Shown here: positions 1 to 8,172 of the stretch, one piece after another
Numbering within the stretch: position 1 is the first letter of the stretch
Layout of the letters: each line of letters starts with the position of its first letter
Position numbers and translations under genes: made by a program
Assembly: GCA_021732285.1 (NCBI GenBank)
Contig: JAKFVH010000248.1
Span: forward strand, 19,733-83,732
Direction of reading: 5' to 3'
Length of the DNA stretch: 64,000 nucleotides
Source of the DNA: Reyranella sp.
GTDB lineage: Bacteria; Pseudomonadota; Alphaproteobacteria; Reyranellales; Reyranellaceae
Notes under the pieces: generated by a model
The model's database searches: none
Seen by the model: only the letters and a program-made list of their open reading frames with translations
Told to the model about the DNA's origin: nothing

Positions 1-1586
1 GCCTGGCGGGCGCTTCCGGCGCCACCATCGCCGACGGTTCGGCGACCGGCACCATCGTCAACAACGATGTCGCGCCGCCGCCGTCGGGAGACCTCGAGGC
101 CGCGTTCTCGCTGGTCGATTCCTGGAGCAGCGGCTTCAACGGCAACGTGCTGGTGCACAACGGCGGCAGCTCGACCGCCGGCTGGCAGATCGTGATCGAC
201 ATGCCGTACCAGATCACCGACATCTGGAACGCCGAGATCCTGAGCCACGTCGGCAACAGCTACGTGATCGGGCCGTCGCCGTGGAACGGCACGCTCGCCA
301 ATGGCGGCGAGACGAGCTTCGGCTTCGTCGCCTCCGGGCAGTTCAACGCCGCGGCCATACAGGTCCATGGCGTCGGCGACGACGACGTGCCGGACTCGGT
401 GCCGACCGTGCCGACCGACCTCGCCGCCACCGCCGTCTCCGCCACCTCGACGATGCTGAGCTGGGATGCGTCGAGCGTCCCGGGCGGCGGCTTCGTCACC
501 GGCTACGCGATCTTCGTCGACGGCGAACAGGTCGCCACCACCACCAGCACGAGCTACCGCGTAACCGGCCTGTCGGCGGACACCGACTACCAGTTCTCGG
601 TGGCCGCGATCGACGCCGCCGGGTCGTCGGCGCAGACGAGCCCGGTTTCGGTGCACACGACGCTACCGCTTCCGGATGCCGACGATGGGCACATGTTCTC
701 GCCCTACATCGACATGGCGATGTCGAACGCCGCCGATCTCGCGGGCATTTCCGCGGCATCGGGCATAACGAACTTCACGCTGGCGTTCGTGCTCGCCTCC
801 AACGAGGGCATCGGCTGGCAGGGCTGGGGCAGCGTCGACGACGATACGCTGTTCAACGGCACGACCATCCTGCAGCACGTGCAGGACATCCAGGCGGCCG
901 GCGGCAACATCACCATCTCCTTCGGCGGCGCCGCGGGCACGGAGGCGGCGCTGGTTGCCACCAGTGCGGCGCAGCTGCAGGCACAGTACCAGTCGGTGAT
1001 CGACCGCTACGGCATCGATTCCATCGACTTCGACATCGAGGGCGCGGCGGTGCAGAACCAAAACTCGCTCGTCCTGCGCGACCAGGCGATCGCGGGGTTG
1101 CAGGCCGCCAATCCCGACCTGAAGGTGTCGTTCACCCTGCCGGTGCTGCCGACTGGACTCACCGCCGACGGCCTGCACGTGCTGCAGCAGGCAATGGCCG
1201 ACGGCGTGCGGGTCGACCTGGTCAACATCATGGCCATGGATTACGGCACATCCGTCGACAACAACGGCCAGATGGGGCTTTCAGCCATCCAGGCCTCCGA
1301 GTCGACGCAGCAGCAGCTCGCCTCAATCGGCCTCGACGCCAAGATCGGCATCACGCCGATGATCGGCGTCAACGACATCGTCTCGGAGGTCTTCAAGCTC
1401 TCCGACGCGCAGATGCTGGTCGACTACGCGGCGAACGATCCGGATGTGGCCATGCTGTCGATGTGGTCGGTCGCCCGCGACAACGGCAACACGGCCGGCG
1501 TCCCCGCCGCCACGCCGGACAGCAGCGGCATTGCCCAGGACCCGTACGAGTTCGCGAGCATCTTCCATCAGTACGACATTCTGTAA
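1..1586 (+). CDS. Secreted multidomain GH18 chitinase-like protein (5' partial)
   Basis: The gene is open from the window edge (reading frame begins at base 3) and its true start lies upstream. Order of domains: the end of a Calx-beta repeat (ATIADGSATGTIVNND, bases about 24-71), a family-2 carbohydrate-binding module (about bases 90-345, with conserved Trp residues and WNGTLANGG), a fibronectin type III domain (about 405-660) and a GH18 barrel to the end. The GH18 signature DSIDFDIEG gives the D-x-D-x-E catalytic motif, with the acid/base Glu codon at 1038-1040. GH18 enzymes hydrolyse beta-1,4-GlcNAc chains such as chitin; CBM2 binds crystalline polysaccharide. Calx-beta repeats suggest a large extracellular protein. 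Exact substrate is inferred. It ends just before a palindrome shared with the convergent peptidase gene. Confidence 0.85.
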   Translation, partial: LAGASGATIADGSATGTIVNNDVAPPPSGDLEAAFSLVDSWSSGFNGNVLVHNGGSSTAGWQIVIDMPYQITDIWNAEILSHVGNSYVIGPSPWNGTLANGGETSFGFVASGQFNAAAIQVHGVGDDDVPDSVPTVPTDLAATAVSATSTMLSWDASSVPGGGFVTGYAIFVDGEQVATTTSTSYRVTGLSADTDYQFSVAAIDAAGSSAQTSPVSVHTTLPLPDADDGHMFSPYIDMAMSNAADLAGISAASGITNFTLAFVLASNEGIGWQGWGSVDDDTLFNGTTILQHVQDIQAAGGNITISFGGAAGTEAALVATSAAQLQAQYQSVIDRYGIDSIDFDIEGAAVQNQNSLVLRDQAIAGLQAANPDLKVSFTLPVLPTGLTADGLHVLQQAMADGVRVDLVNIMAMDYGTSVDNNGQMGLSAIQASESTQQQLASIGLDAKIGITPMIGVNDIVSEVFKLSDAQMLVDYAANDPDVAMLSMWSVARDNGNTAGVPAATPDSSGIAQDPYEFASIFHQYDIL

Positions 1587-1590
1587 AACC

Positions 1591-1701
1591 CGTCATCTCG
1601 ACCGGAGCGAAGCGGAGTGGAGGGACCTGTTCTGTCGCAACGTCGACAAGAACAGGTCCCTTCGCTTCGCCTCGCTGCGCTCGGCTCCGGTCGGGATGAC
1701 G
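1591..1701. repeat. Dispersed-type palindrome, about 110 bp, between convergent genes
   Basis: The ends are imperfect inverted copies: CGTCATCTCGACCGGAGCG on the left and CGGCTCCGGTCGGGATGACG on the right, with inner arms GGGACCTGTTCT and AGAACAGGTCCC. It fills the gap between the stop codons at 1586 and 1703 and could fold into a long hairpin on either strand, so it may act as a bidirectional terminator. The form resembles a small non-coding dispersed repeat; copy number needs the whole genome. Confidence 0.75.
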
Positions 1702-1702
1702 A

Positions 1703-4612
1703 TCAGGAAACCAGCCAGCCGTGTCCCGCGCTGCTGGTGAAATCGAGCTGCACGAGCAGGTCGTTGTAGTCGCGGTCGCCGCCGCCGTGCTGGTCTTCCC
1801 AGCCCCAGGTGTTCAGACCGTAGTTCCACAGATGGCCGACCGCGCGGCCGTCTGCTTGCTCGTTGGCGTTGGCGAAGGCCCAGTAGTGGGCACCGGTGGT
1901 CGCGTTCACCAGCTTCATGGCGATGATGTCGCCGGCGTCAACCTTGAGGATGCCGGTCTGGCCGTAGTTGCCGTAGCCCGGCCCGTTGATCGACCTGCCG
2001 CCTGACGCCAGCTCGTAGGTGTGCGCAGCGGCCGCCGCCTCATAGCCCACCTCACCCGGACGCTTGCCGTCGACCGTGCCGGCGAGATCGTCGACCTTGT
2101 AGAACGAGAGCTGCAGGTTGTTCTCGCCGTTCTGGCGCAGCCGCACGATGGCGGTGACGTCGTTGGCGCCGCCCGCCGTGTCGGCCACCGCCACCGGCCG
2201 CGCCACGCGCACCGCGGCCGTGTCGGTCACGAAGTCGGCGAAGCCGAAGTCGCTGGTGAGCAGGCCCTGGATCGCCCGCGCCGACACGCCGTCGACCGAC
2301 ACCGAGACGCTCTCGCCTGACGCCACCACCGTCTGGCCGACCCAGCCATGGGCGTACTTGTCGAACATGCGCACCAGGTTGGGATCGAAGTCGGACTGCA
2401 GCGACTGCTGCGCCAGCCGCATGGTCCAGGCGAAGCTCCCCGAAGCGCCGCTGGTGAAGTCGAGCGCGCCGCTCCCGAGATCGAGATGCACCGAGGCGTC
2501 CGAGCGCGACATGGTCTGGAACATCAGGCTCTGGTTGGCGCCGCTGTCCCAACCCGAGCCGTCGACATCGAGCATCGCCGGGCTGGTGCCGTACATCTGC
2601 GTGTGGGCGATCGTCGACACCGCCCGCGCTAGCAAGGTGCCGTTGGGCGTGCCGAGGCCGGTCACCAGGTCGTAGCCCGGCCCGGCATGGTAGCCGTAGC
2701 CCGTCGGCGTTATCGGCTCGCTGTCGCTGGTGTAGATCCCGCCCTTGGTGAACGACGAGGTGTTGTTGCCCAGTGTCACGTCGTTGAAGGCGCCGGGCGC
2801 GATGGCGGCGGCGATGTAGAAGAGGTCGTTGGCGTAGCCGAGATTGGGCAGGCCCTGATCGTTGAAGATGGTGTCGATCTGCGAGGCGAGTGCCGCCCAC
2901 AAGGGCGTCGCCGCGCTGGTCCCGCTGTCGGCGCCCAGCGCCGTCATCGCCGGCCCAGGCACCAGGTAATGCATGTTGCCACCGGCGTCAGCCGCGACAT
3001 CCGGCACGCCGCGCCCGGGCAGCGCCGAGGGATCCGATGTCCTGGGGTCCAGGCCGAACGCCGTCTGGTACCAGGGCGCGGGCCGGCTGGGATCGACGCC
3101 GCCCGAGCCCGTGTTGTTGTGCTGATAGCCGGTCCCATTGGCCTTCGACGCGATGGTCGTGCCGGTCACGTAGTACTCGTTCCACACCGCCTCGATCAGC
3201 GTGGCGCTGACGTTGGACGGATTGGGCATCTGCGTCAGGCCGCCGGCCATGAGCTGCCAGATGGTCGCCTTGTCATGCGCCATCGCCTGCGAGACGACGT
3301 CGGTCAGCGTCTCGTCGGCCAACGCCGATTCGACGGTGCTGTAGGCCGTGCCGCCCACCAGGAAGGCGTAAGGACTGGCCCGGCTGGTGACGACGTTGGT
3401 AAGGCCATTGCCATTCTGGTTGCCCGAGCCGCCGTCCCCTGCGTCGTTGAACACCGTGATGTTGCGCAGCGCCGCGTCGACGAAGAGCTGTTGCGCGGCA
3501 AAATAGAAGGGCGAGCCCGGCGTCACCTGCGGCGTGAAGCCGAACGACGAGGTGATGACCGAGGGATTGTTGGCGAGGTCCCAGAACGACGACTGGTAGG
3601 CGGTGAACGTGCTGGATTGCGGGCCGAAGTTGTTGGACGGCGCGCCGGGCGAGTAGCCCGAACCGGCATACAGCACCATCGGGCTCTGCGGATTGATTGT
3701 CGTCACGACGCCGACATCGAGCGATCGTTCGCCCGCGGGATTGAAGGCTGGCGGCTGGACGATGGGATACGCCTCGCCGCCCGGCGCGACGGAAGTCCAT
3801 TGCGCCGGCGCGGCTATGCCCGCCTGCGCGCGATAGTGGTTGAGCAGCGCGCCGAACGAGCCGTTGGGGACCGCGGTGCCGACACCCGACTCGACCAGAC
3901 CGATCGTGCCGGTTTGCGGCGCGATACCGGAAGCGGGATTCCAGAGATCGCCGGAGAACGGGAAATTGTAGTACTGATCGGCGATCTGCTGCGGGAAGAT
4001 GTTGGTCGGGCTGGTGCTGGCGTTGCCCGGGCTCTGCCAGCCCTGTGGCAGGGTCACAAGCGTGCCGTTGCCGGGATTGGGCACCACCGGGTTGAAGTTG
4101 GTCGTGTCGAACCACAGGCCTTTGACGCCGAGCGTGCTCGCCCAGCCGTCGGGGAGCGAGAGGTTGCCTTCCCAATGCCAGTTGCTGCCCTCGCCGCGCA
4201 GGGCGACGCCCGGGCCGAACAGCTTGTCGATATTGGTCTGGTTGACCTGCACCCAGATGGTGCGCGATTCGGCCGACGAGATATAGCCGCTCTGGACGCC
4301 CTGCTCGGCCGCAACCTGCTCGACCGTCTTGATGCCCAACCCGGCGAGTTCGGCCTTCACCTGATTGTACTTGGCGGCATCAGCACCGTAGGTCGACCAC
4401 AGCGTGCCGTTGTCGTTCAGGGTATCGAGTTGTTTCTGGCGCGATGCCCAGTTGGCGTTGAGCAGGGCCGACGGATCGTTGGCCCGGTCGAGGATGAGGG
4501 CGACGTTGAGCGTGAAGCTGGTGAGAACCGGGCCGCCGGTCGGCCCGCTGGCCCCACTGCGCCAGCTCGTGAAATCCATGAACGACGAGTTCGGCAGCTC
4601 GGTATACGCCAT
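1703..4612 (-). CDS. Sedolisin (S53) serine-carboxyl peptidase with C-terminal DUF4114 domain
   Basis: 969 residues. The N-terminal about 200 residues look like the inhibitory pro-domain. The catalytic Glu/Asp pair is visible as GERSLDV (E295, D299), the oxyanion Asp in NDAGDGG (D393), and the nucleophile in SGTSAATP (S566). The calcium site follows (FNDVTLG, and GYDLVTGLGTPNG near 647-659). A DUF4114-type domain closes the protein, with WGWEDQHGGGDRDYND at about 937-950. Sedolisins are usually acid endopeptidases. No classical signal peptide is visible, so export may use another route; the DUF4114 tail is often found on extracellular proteins. The start at 4612 is supported by GGAGG seven bases upstream. 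Complete and intact. Confidence 0.88.
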   Translation of the reverse strand: MAYTELPNSSFMDFTSWRSGASGPTGGPVLTSFTLNVALILDRANDPSALLNANWASRQKQLDTLNDNGTLWSTYGADAAKYNQVKAELAGLGIKTVEQVAAEQGVQSGYISSAESRTIWVQVNQTNIDKLFGPGVALRGEGSNWHWEGNLSLPDGWASTLGVKGLWFDTTNFNPVVPNPGNGTLVTLPQGWQSPGNASTSPTNIFPQQIADQYYNFPFSGDLWNPASGIAPQTGTIGLVESGVGTAVPNGSFGALLNHYRAQAGIAAPAQWTSVAPGGEAYPIVQPPAFNPAGERSLDVGVVTTINPQSPMVLYAGSGYSPGAPSNNFGPQSSTFTAYQSSFWDLANNPSVITSSFGFTPQVTPGSPFYFAAQQLFVDAALRNITVFNDAGDGGSGNQNGNGLTNVVTSRASPYAFLVGGTAYSTVESALADETLTDVVSQAMAHDKATIWQLMAGGLTQMPNPSNVSATLIEAVWNEYYVTGTTIASKANGTGYQHNNTGSGGVDPSRPAPWYQTAFGLDPRTSDPSALPGRGVPDVAADAGGNMHYLVPGPAMTALGADSGTSAATPLWAALASQIDTIFNDQGLPNLGYANDLFYIAAAIAPGAFNDVTLGNNTSSFTKGGIYTSDSEPITPTGYGYHAGPGYDLVTGLGTPNGTLLARAVSTIAHTQMYGTSPAMLDVDGSGWDSGANQSLMFQTMSRSDASVHLDLGSGALDFTSGASGSFAWTMRLAQQSLQSDFDPNLVRMFDKYAHGWVGQTVVASGESVSVSVDGVSARAIQGLLTSDFGFADFVTDTAAVRVARPVAVADTAGGANDVTAIVRLRQNGENNLQLSFYKVDDLAGTVDGKRPGEVGYEAAAAAHTYELASGGRSINGPGYGNYGQTGILKVDAGDIIAMKLVNATTGAHYWAFANANEQADGRAVGHLWNYGLNTWGWEDQHGGGDRDYNDLLVQLDFTSSAGHGWLVS

Positions 4613-4659
4613 GCACGCGCCTCCACTACTCGACCTATCGCATCAACCCTGGCCTGCCC

Positions 4660-5106
4660 TCAAGTGCCGATCGCGAACAGCAGCCAGGTCCCCGCCCCCA
4701 GCCACGACAGCAGGCCGAGCCAGCACAGCGACCAGAAGGCCACGATGACCCGCTTGCCGTTCTTGTTCCAGTAGGTGTTGGGATAGAAGATCGCCATCAG
4801 CTCGGCCGCGATCCACAGCGGGAAGAACGCCAGCGTGATCGGGAATTCCCGGCGGATCGAGCGGCGGATGCCGTCCGACCGTTCGTAGCCGGCAAGCGAG
4901 ACCTCGGACCAGTCGGTCGATACGAAAGGCGTCTCGGCGGGCTGAGGCAGGTCGATCACATCCGACCAGCTCATGCCGTTCTTCCGCAGCATCGCGTTCG
5001 TTTTCCGGATGGCGATCAGGGCTTCCGCGTCCCGGTCGCTTTCGGTCATCCGCAGCAGCCGGATCAGCCGCTCCCTGTCGATCGTCACACTACGCCCCGC
5101 CCCCAT
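4660..5106 (-). CDS. Conserved hypothetical membrane protein, about 148 aa
   Basis: The N-terminal half is soluble and contains TESDRDAEALIAIRKTNAML, a short helical motif I associate with uncharacterised alphaproteobacterial proteins. The C-terminal half has two hydrophobic segments separated by a basic turn (YWNKNGKRV), so it is probably anchored in the inner membrane. Starts at 5115 (GTG), 5106 (ATG) or 5088 (GTG) are all possible; no strong ribosome site decides between them. Function unknown. It sits 47 bp upstream of the peptidase gene on the same strand. Confidence 0.6.
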   Translation of the reverse strand: MGAGRSVTIDRERLIRLLRMTESDRDAEALIAIRKTNAMLRKNGMSWSDVIDLPQPAETPFVSTDWSEVSLAGYERSDGIRRSIRREFPITLAFFPLWIAAELMAIFYPNTYWNKNGKRVIVAFWSLCWLGLLSWLGAGTWLLFAIGT

Positions 5107-5194
5107 CAGTTGCACTGTATCACAGCACTACGCCTGCATGGGACCTGCAGATGGGTTCTTGCACTCAGATTTGTTGCGAACGTAACAACTCATG

Positions 5195-5324
5195 CCTCCC
5201 CATCGCGTTCCGCGATGGGGAGGTGTCGCCGTCATACGGCGACGGAGGGGTCATGGGTGTCAACGTGGAAGCCCATGACCCCTCCGGCCCTTCGGGCCAC
5301 CTCCCCACGCTGCGCGTGGGGAGG
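5195..5324. repeat. Composite palindromic repeat (four hairpins)
   Basis: Successive inverted repeats: CCTCCCCATCGCG / CGCGATGGGGAGG (5195-5223), GTCGCCG / CGGCGAC (5225-5243), GGAGGGGTCATGGG / CCCATGACCCCTCC (about 5244-5285), GGCCC-TTC-GGGCC, then CCTCCCCACGC / GCGTGGGGAGG (to 5324). The region lies between divergent genes. The CCTCCCC and GGCC-loop-GGCC words recur near 30.9 kb, which suggests a dispersed family. Confidence 0.75.
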
Positions 5325-5374
5325 AAAATCCGGCTCTAGCCGAATCGGCCGACTTGCCGCACAGTCGTCATCGC

Positions 5375-7012
5375 ATGGAAACTTTCGACTATGTCATCGT
5401 CGGCGCGGGATCGGCCGGCAGCGTACTGGCTTCACGGCTGAGCGAGGACGAGGGCGTCACGGTCTGCGTGCTCGAGGCAGGCCCCTGGGACTGGCACCCC
5501 TTCATCCATATCCCGGCCGGCTTCATGTACACCCTGGTCAATCCCAAGGTGAACTGGCTCTACAAGTCCGAGCCCAGCGAATGGACCGGCGGCCGGGCCA
5601 TCGCCGCCCCACGCGGCAAGACCCTGGGCGGCTCGAGCTCGATCAACGGCCATATCTACAATCGCGGCCAGCGGCTCGACTTCGACGGCTGGGCCCAGCG
5701 CGGCAACCGCGGCTGGGGCTATGCCGACGTCCTGCCCTACTTCCGCCGCAGCGAACGGCGGGTCGGCGAGGCCGACGACACCTTCCGCGGCCGCGACGGC
5801 AACCTGCCGATCACCGACCTCGACTGGCGCGACCCGATCTGCGAGGCCTTCATCGAGGGCGCCGTCCAGTTGGGCATCCCGCGCAACCGCGACTACAACG
5901 GCACCATGCAGGCGGGCGTGAGCTACGTGCAGCGCATCATCCAGAACGGCCTGCGCAAGAGCGCCGCCCGCGGCTACCTGCATCCGGCCATGAAGCGAAA
6001 AAACCTCACGGTCCGCACCAACGCCCATGCCACCGAGATCGTGCTCGAGGCCAAGCGGGCGGTCGGCGTGCGCTACCGCAAGGGTGGCCGCAACGGCGCC
6101 CCGGTCGAGGTGCGGGCGCGCCGCGAGCTGATCCTTGCCGGCGGCACGGTGAACTCCCCGCAGCTCCTGCAGGTCTCGGGCATCGGCCCGGCGCCGCTCC
6201 TGAAATCGCTCGGCATCGCGGTGAAGCACGACCTGCCGGGCGTCGGCGAGAACCTGCGCGACCACTACGCGCCGCGCTTCGTCGCCCGCGTCAAGAACGC
6301 CGAGACCATCAACGAGAAATCGCACGGGCTGAAGCTGGTGAACGAGGTGCTGAAATACGCCTTCACCCGCAAGGGCATCCTCGCGCTCAATCCGACGCTG
6401 ATCTACGTCTTCTGGAAGTCCGACGAGCGGGTCGACAACTACGACCTGCAGCTCACCTTCACGCCCGCCTCCTACAAGGAAGGCGTGCAGTCGACCCTCG
6501 ACGACTTCCCGGGCATGACCATCGCCTCCTGGCAGCAGCGGCCCGACAGCATCGGCTATGTGCGCGCCCGCTCGGCCGATCCGTTCGAGCATCCGGTCAT
6601 CCAGCCCAACTACCTGGCGGCCGAAAGCGACCGCCGCGTGCTGCTGGCCGGCATGAAACTCGCCCGCCGCCTGCTCGGCTCCCAAGCGCTCAGCAAATAC
6701 TACGACCGCGAGGAATTCCCCGGCGCGCAGGCGCAATCGGACGACGATCTTTTGACCGCCGCCAAGCAGCGCGGCACGACCACCTTCCATCTCATGGGCA
6801 CCTGCCGCATGGCGCCGGACAACGATCCGACGGCGGTGGTCGACGACCAGCTCCGGGTGCGCGGCATCGAGGGGCTGCGCGTGGTCGACGCCTCGGTCAT
6901 GCCGACCATGCCGTCGGCCAATCTCAACGCCTCCGTGCTGATGATCGCCGAGAAGGCCGCCGACATGATCCGCGGCAAGCCGCCTCTCGAGGCGGCGGTG
7001 CTGAGGGACTGA
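5375..7012 (+). CDS. GMC-family FAD-dependent oxidoreductase (choline/alcohol dehydrogenase-like)
   Basis: 545 residues from the ATG at 5375; a TTG seven codons upstream is less likely because the FAD-binding strand METFDYVIVGAGSAGS begins at the ATG. The Rossmann motif is GAGSAG (10-15) with the ribose-binding Glu in VCVLEAG. The GMC signature region contains GGSSSINGHIYNRG. The C-terminal catalytic His is in FHLMGTCRM (H472), with the partner Asn in NLNASVLMIAEKAAD. GMC enzymes oxidise alcohols to aldehydes or acids using FAD. Substrate cannot be read from the sequence. It is followed after four bases by an esterase gene, so the pair is probably co-transcribed. Confidence 0.88.
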   Translation: METFDYVIVGAGSAGSVLASRLSEDEGVTVCVLEAGPWDWHPFIHIPAGFMYTLVNPKVNWLYKSEPSEWTGGRAIAAPRGKTLGGSSSINGHIYNRGQRLDFDGWAQRGNRGWGYADVLPYFRRSERRVGEADDTFRGRDGNLPITDLDWRDPICEAFIEGAVQLGIPRNRDYNGTMQAGVSYVQRIIQNGLRKSAARGYLHPAMKRKNLTVRTNAHATEIVLEAKRAVGVRYRKGGRNGAPVEVRARRELILAGGTVNSPQLLQVSGIGPAPLLKSLGIAVKHDLPGVGENLRDHYAPRFVARVKNAETINEKSHGLKLVNEVLKYAFTRKGILALNPTLIYVFWKSDERVDNYDLQLTFTPASYKEGVQSTLDDFPGMTIASWQQRPDSIGYVRARSADPFEHPVIQPNYLAAESDRRVLLAGMKLARRLLGSQALSKYYDREEFPGAQAQSDDDLLTAAKQRGTTTFHLMGTCRMAPDNDPTAVVDDQLRVRGIEGLRVVDASVMPTMPSANLNASVLMIAEKAADMIRGKPPLEAAVLRD

Positions 7013-7016
7013 GCGG

Positions 7017-8108
7017 ATGGCCGACGCCGACACCGAACCCGCGGTCGGCGCCGTCAGCCAGCTCGTGCCGGCGACTCTGAAGGCGATGCATGCGCTGGAA
7101 TTCGCCGGCCGGCATATTTCGCCCACCTCGCTGCCGCAGATCGTCGAAGCCATGGCCGGCCGCGACGACGAGGCGAAGGCAGCGCTCGCCTTGTCACGCA
7201 CGCTCGACTGGCCGGAGCGGCTGAAGCCGGTGCGGGCCTGCCTGGAGCCCGCCGCCGCGGCGGCGGCCGCCGGCATTGCCGGGCTGCGCTCGGCCAACGA
7301 GGCGCCGCAACCCATCGTCGCGGCCTACCGCGCGCTGCGCAACTACGCCCAGGCCGCCCAGGCGATCTATCCCATGGCGGCGTTCCTGAAGCCGGTCAGC
7401 CAGTTCTTCCTCGAGCAGTCGGCGCGCGGCGATGCGACCCTGGCTGCCCGCCTCGCCGCGGTCGATCCGGCGCGCGAGAAGGTGGGTGTGATGCATGCCG
7501 GCGGGCCGCCCGGTACCCGCGGCGGCTTTTCGCTCTATGTGCCGGAGACCTATGACGAGGGCCGCGCCTATCCGCTGGTGGTGGCGCTACATGGCGGCAG
7601 CGGCAATGGCGGGGCCTTCCTGTGGAGCTGGGTCCGCGAAGCGCGCACGCGCGGCTTCATCGTGCTGGCACCGACGGCGATCGGCTCGACCTGGTCGCTG
7701 ATGGACCCCGACACCGATGGCCCCAGCATCGACGCCATGGTCGAGCATGTGGCCGAGCAGTGGAACATCGACGCGAGCCATCAGCTGCTGATCGGCATGA
7801 GCGACGGCGGCACCTTCAGCTACGTGCTGGGCCTGCGCGGCGGCTGCCGGTTCACCCATATCGCGCCGGTCGCGGCCGCCTTCCATCCCATGATGCTGAC
7901 CTTTGCCGACGAGGCCCGCCTGCGCGACCTGCCGGTCTACATCGTGCACGGCGTCGAGGACTGGATGTTCCCGCCTCAGCTCGCGCGTCAGGCCGAGCAG
8001 ACCCTGGGCCAGGCCGGCGCCAAAGTGACCTACCGCGAGATCGCCGACCTGTCGCATACGTATCCGCGCGACGAGAACGGCGCGATGCTGGACTGGTTCA
8101 TGTCTTGA
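7017..8108 (+). CDS. Alpha/beta-hydrolase, predicted esterase
   Basis: 363 residues. The first about 150 residues are helical and Ala-rich, and the hydrolase domain follows. VALHGGSGNGG (189-199) provides the oxyanion region, GMSDGG carries the nucleophile S262, and D315 (VEDWMF) and H347 (DLSHTYP) complete the triad. The family resembles phospholipase/carboxylesterase and PHB-depolymerase-like esterases. No signal peptide, so it is probably cytoplasmic. The start follows the oxidoreductase stop by four bases, so the two may act on related ester/alcohol substrates; that link is inference. The N-terminal helical extension is not something I can assign. Confidence 0.78.
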   Translation: MADADTEPAVGAVSQLVPATLKAMHALEFAGRHISPTSLPQIVEAMAGRDDEAKAALALSRTLDWPERLKPVRACLEPAAAAAAAGIAGLRSANEAPQPIVAAYRALRNYAQAAQAIYPMAAFLKPVSQFFLEQSARGDATLAARLAAVDPAREKVGVMHAGGPPGTRGGFSLYVPETYDEGRAYPLVVALHGGSGNGGAFLWSWVREARTRGFIVLAPTAIGSTWSLMDPDTDGPSIDAMVEHVAEQWNIDASHQLLIGMSDGGTFSYVLGLRGGCRFTHIAPVAAAFHPMMLTFADEARLRDLPVYIVHGVEDWMFPPQLARQAEQTLGQAGAKVTYREIADLSHTYPRDENGAMLDWFMS

Positions 8109-8167
8109 GGGAGCGCGGACCTCCGGTCCGCTCATGATCATGATGCGGACCGGAGGTCCGCGCTCCC
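8109..8167. repeat. Perfect 23-bp inverted repeat with CATGATCATG loop
   Basis: The left arm begins GGGAGCGCGGACC and the right arm (8145-8167) is its exact complement ending GGTCCGCGCTCCC. The 13-bp loop is TCATGATCATGAT. It begins directly after the esterase stop and precedes the convergent kinase gene, so it can serve as a terminator. Related palindromes with the same loop occur at 58155-58217, and similar ones at 18437-18499 and 55277-55343. Confidence 0.85.
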
Positions 8168-8172
8168 ATGAC

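Noticed and set aside
2687..4774. Long plus-strand open frame opposite the sedolisin gene
   Set aside because: Rich in Arg/Gly/His with no family motif; such antisense frames are expected in GC-rich DNA opposite a real gene with intact catalytic motifs.
5195..5324. CRISPR-like repetition
   Set aside because: Repeated words are inverted hairpins, not direct repeats with regular unique spacers.
5432..7315. Minus-strand open frame opposite the GMC oxidoreductase and esterase
   Set aside because: Crosses two real genes on the other strand and shows no domain.
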